A DNA stretch of 9,025 nucleotides from Bacteroidota bacterium. Lineage in GTDB: Bacteria; Bacteroidota; Bacteroidia; Bacteroidales; Dysgonomonadaceae. The position numbers were made by a program, and so were the translations under genes. The stretch lies in assembly GCA_023399295.1 (NCBI GenBank), contig JAEWQF010000047.1, positions 1 through 9,025 on the forward strand, read 5' to 3'. The notes under the pieces are model-generated. The model ran no database searches. It was not told where the DNA came from and saw only the letters and a list, made by a program, of their open reading frames with translations. Shown here one piece after another: positions 7,600 to 9,025 of the stretch (positions are counted from its first letter, which is position 1; each line of letters begins with the position of its first letter).

Positions 7600-7635
7600 A
7601 AACTTAGAGCCTGCGGTGACACAGGCTCTAAGTTT
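7600..7635 (-). terminator. Intrinsic terminator of the AraC-GyrI gene
   Basis: A perfect 14-bp inverted repeat: left arm 7600-7613 (AAACTTAGAGCCTG), 8-nt loop 7614-7621, right arm 7622-7635. Transcribed on the minus strand, it begins 3 nt after the TGA of the AraC-GyrI gene and ends in a run of five T that continues past the stem, the form of a Rho-independent terminator. Transcribed on the plus strand it has no T-run, so it should act in one direction only. Confidence 0.8.
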
Positions 7636-7638
7636 GAA

Positions 7639-8616
7639 TCAAATCGGTTTTACAGGGATGCAGATATCAACGATGAAATTCCCGTTTTCTGGTTCCTCAG
7701 GATACATTTCAAAGCAGGGCTTGTCGTCAGGCTGATAACCGCTGGAGGGGAACCACTCTCCGTACACCCAGTTCCATGCCTGCTGAAAGTCCTGAGCGGT
7801 GAGCTCGAAGCGAGCGATCACATATTTAGCCGCCTCGATCTCCATCTTCCCCACCTCTCCATCCACTTTGGTTTCCGTTGGGACGGTGATGCAGACACTC
7901 ATTCGAAGCTTGTCTTCGATGGTAACATCCGGGTCGTCGTGATAGACGATCAACGACTTGAAATCCTTGCCACCAATTAGACCCCTTGGTCCTGCCCAGG
8001 CAAACAATTTGTTCCAGATATTTTCAAACAGCTTTTCATTGCCCTTGTAGGGGCCGATGTGACGGATGTAGGCAACCGTCATCTTCGGAAGGTCTTTCAC
8101 TTCCACGCTTTTGTTCAGTTTCATATTTGTCCTCCATTTAATTGTTTTTAATACAGGACAAAAATATTGAATCGGCTTCTCATCGCCTTGATGACTGTTG
8201 CTATCCTGTTTACTAAAATTGCTTTTGTTCGAGTTCTCCGCTCTGTATTGAGTGGCAGATACCCTGAAATAACTCTTGAAATTTCTGGAGAAGATCGAGA
8301 CGTCAGAGAAACCGCATTTGTACGCGATCCCGGAAACAGGTTCATGTCTGTTGTAGAGAAGCATCATTGCTGCCTTTTCAAGCCTGACACGCTGGATGAA
8401 GTGAAACGGTGTTTCGCCTACCATTGATTGAAAGATCCTGCTGAAATGATACTTGGAGAAGTTGGCCACAGATGCTAGTTCCACCAACGTCATCGGTTTC
8501 CCTATATTTGCTTCGATGTAATCAAATGTCCGGTTGATCCGTGACAGATACTCAGCATGCAAGTTCTTGTCTTCGCTCATGTTAATGTCTGGATGGTTGG
8601 TATCCCTGAAAATCAT
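7639..8616 (-). CDS. AraC-family transcriptional regulator with GyrI-like effector domain
   Basis: A 325-residue fusion. Residues about 23-125 form an AraC-type DNA-binding domain with two helix-turn-helices: the first around 42-62 (LVELASVANFSKYHFSRIF), the second around 94-114 (ending in the family pattern GFSDVSIFSRNFK). A low-complexity, Asn/Ser/Lys-rich linker (126-164) joins it to a GyrI/SOUL-like small-molecule-binding domain (about 166-323), recognisable by VEVKDLPKMTVAYIRHIGPY, WAGPRGL and the Trp/Tyr/Pro-rich end. Relatives bind hydrophobic or cationic compounds and activate efflux or stress genes, with DNA binding through the N-terminal domain. The ligand and targets here are unknown. 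It is a single-gene unit with promoter 8680-8651 and terminator 7635-7600. Start choice: ATG at 8616 gives the longest protein, but M13 (ATG at 8580) begins closer to the usual distance before the conserved EYLSRINRTFDYIE. Neither has a clear ribosome site. A strong ribosome-binding site sits inside the gene before M165. Confidence 0.93.
   Translation of the reverse strand: MIFRDTNHPDINMSEDKNLHAEYLSRINRTFDYIEANIGKPMTLVELASVANFSKYHFSRIFQSMVGETPFHFIQRVRLEKAAMMLLYNRHEPVSGIAYKCGFSDVSIFSRNFKSYFRVSATQYRAENSNKSNFSKQDSNSHQGDEKPIQYFCPVLKTIKWRTNMKLNKSVEVKDLPKMTVAYIRHIGPYKGNEKLFENIWNKLFAWAGPRGLIGGKDFKSLIVYHDDPDVTIEDKLRMSVCITVPTETKVDGEVGKMEIEAAKYVIARFELTAQDFQQAWNWVYGEWFPSSGYQPDDKPCFEMYPEEPENGNFIVDICIPVKPI
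8122..8135 (-). promoter_or_regulatory. Internal Shine-Dalgarno and in-frame start before the GyrI domain
   Basis: Within the AraC-GyrI gene the minus strand reads GGAGG (8135-8131), a 6-nt spacer, then ATG (8124-8122), which is M165 in the reading frame. The core and spacing are near ideal and better than at any gene start in the window. Initiation here would give a 161-residue free GyrI-like protein starting MKLNKSVEVKDLP, exactly at the domain boundary. The GGAGG also encodes part of W161-R162, so coincidence with coding sequence remains possible. Confidence 0.45.
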
Positions 8617-8650
8617 CCACCAATCGGTTGCCTAGGAGGGATTCAATATG

Positions 8651-8680
8651 CAAATGTAATTTTTTGGAACGTTAAGCAGA
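8651..8680 (-). promoter_or_regulatory. Promoter of the AraC-GyrI gene
   Basis: On the minus strand TACATTTG (8658-8651) is a full match to the Bacteroidota -7 consensus TAnnTTTG. TCTG (8680-8677), 18 nt upstream, is a one-mismatch -33 element. The expected transcript start is near 8644, giving a leader of roughly 28 nt to the ATG at 8616 or 64 nt to the one at 8580. Confidence 0.5.
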
Positions 8681-8804
8681 AATATTCACATTGAAAATTG
8701 GAGGAATAAATGTAATAAAGTCCAACCATCACGACTAATGATATTTGAGAATTGAAACTACATGTAATTCTTGCCTATTTGTTTCTGTTTTCTTGCTTTC
8801 CAGC

Positions 8805-8963
8805 ATGCAAGAATTGAACAAGAATGACATCAGATATTTTTGTTCCAGGTTGTTAGCGTGGTTTGATTCCAACAAGAGTGATTTCCCTTGGCGCAATGAA
8901 GGGGTGTCCAATTATGAACTGATCTTTAGTGAAATCTTGCTACCTTACCAGACCAGGCATTAA
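8805..8963 (+). pseudogene. N-terminal fragment of a MutY-like HhH-GPD DNA glycosylase
   Basis: The frame from ATG 8805 encodes 52 residues before TAA at 8961. Residues about 11-50 match the start of the MutY/HhH-GPD base-excision-repair family: LLAWFDSNKSDFPWR corresponds to the family's LLxWYxxNxRDLPWR, then YELIFSEILLPYQTR corresponds to YxIWVSEIMLQQTRV. Full-length members have roughly 220-350 residues. Here the frame ends immediately after the QTR helix, so the helix-hairpin-helix, the catalytic Glu/Asp and the iron-sulfur cysteines are all missing. No continuation is seen in the other two frames of the 60 bases that follow, which are AT-rich and unlike the family. It is therefore probably a broken remnant, cut by a deletion, insertion or rearrangement near 8960. 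The frame can be extended upstream to a TTG at 8745, but the added residues do not look like the family. The parent could be a true MutY or a related mismatch glycosylase of the kind carried near methyltransferases; that cannot be decided here. Confidence 0.62.
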
Positions 8964-8976
8964 ATTCATTTTTTAT

Positions 8977-9018
8977 GGGTGTATACTATTCTTCAATCTT
9001 TCTATAAATATAACACCC
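8977..9018. repeat. Short inverted repeat at the window edge
   Basis: GGGTGT (8977-8982) and ACACCC (9013-9018) are perfect inverted copies 30 nt apart, with partial extension of pairing into the flanking TATA bases if one bulge is allowed. It lies 14 nt after the stop of the glycosylase fragment. It could be a hairpin, a regulator site or part of a mobile-element end, or chance; the right flank is not visible. Confidence 0.25.
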
Positions 9019-9025
9019 CGCTTCT

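Noticed and set aside
7528..7980. Plus-strand 150-codon frame at the 3' end of the AraC-GyrI gene
   Set aside because: It crosses the terminator hairpin and is antisense to the well-supported GyrI domain; no family resemblance is visible.
1..9025. tRNA, rRNA, CRISPR array or complete insertion sequence
   Set aside because: No repeat-spacer pattern, no cloverleaf-like conserved arms and no transposase-like protein were seen on either strand.

Overview
The window looks like a piece of a Bacteroidota chromosome, probably from the Bacteroidales. The grounds are the protein repertoire (a LytS/LytTR two-component pair, cytosolic multi-PAS hybrid kinases, an AraC-GyrI regulator), the weak use of Shine-Dalgarno sites, and a promoter of the TAnnTTTG type. 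This is inferred from style, not from a marker gene. Almost everything is on the minus strand and almost everything is signal transduction.

Layout, in minus-strand transcription order from the right: (a) 8616-7639, an AraC-type HTH protein fused to a GyrI-like effector domain. It has a good Bacteroidota promoter upstream and a perfect 14-bp hairpin terminator 3 nt after its stop. (b) 7370-3552, a 1272-residue soluble hybrid histidine kinase with about six PAS domains, HisKA, HATPase, a receiver and a C-terminal Hpt-like bundle that lacks the phosphorylatable histidine. It is followed 12 nt later by (c) 3539-2340, a receiver-HisKA-HATPase protein. (d) 2339-2067, an intergenic gap with an unexplained 84-codon open stretch in frame with the preceding kinase. 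(e) 2066-1248, a secreted protein of unknown function; (f) 1238-177, a LytS-like membrane kinase; (g) 196-1, the start of its response regulator, cut by the window edge and overlapping the kinase gene by 20 nt.

On the plus strand there is one recognisable coding piece, 8805-8963. It is the N-terminal 52 residues of a MutY-like HhH-GPD DNA glycosylase, and the frame stops just where the catalytic core should begin. It is followed by AT-rich sequence with a small inverted repeat at the window edge.

Working model: genes (b) and (c) form a co-translated phosphorelay of two kinases and two receivers with no DNA-binding output in this window. Genes (e)-(g) form an operon in which a secreted protein is made with its own sensor kinase and regulator. 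Gene (a) is an independent, probably ligand-responsive, transcription unit. I found no RNA genes, CRISPR arrays or complete mobile elements, and no clearly new defence or metabolic system. The most original leads are the possible separate translation of the GyrI domain, the output-less kinase pair with a degenerate Hpt, the open frame behind the TGA at 2340, and the secreted partner of the LytTR system.
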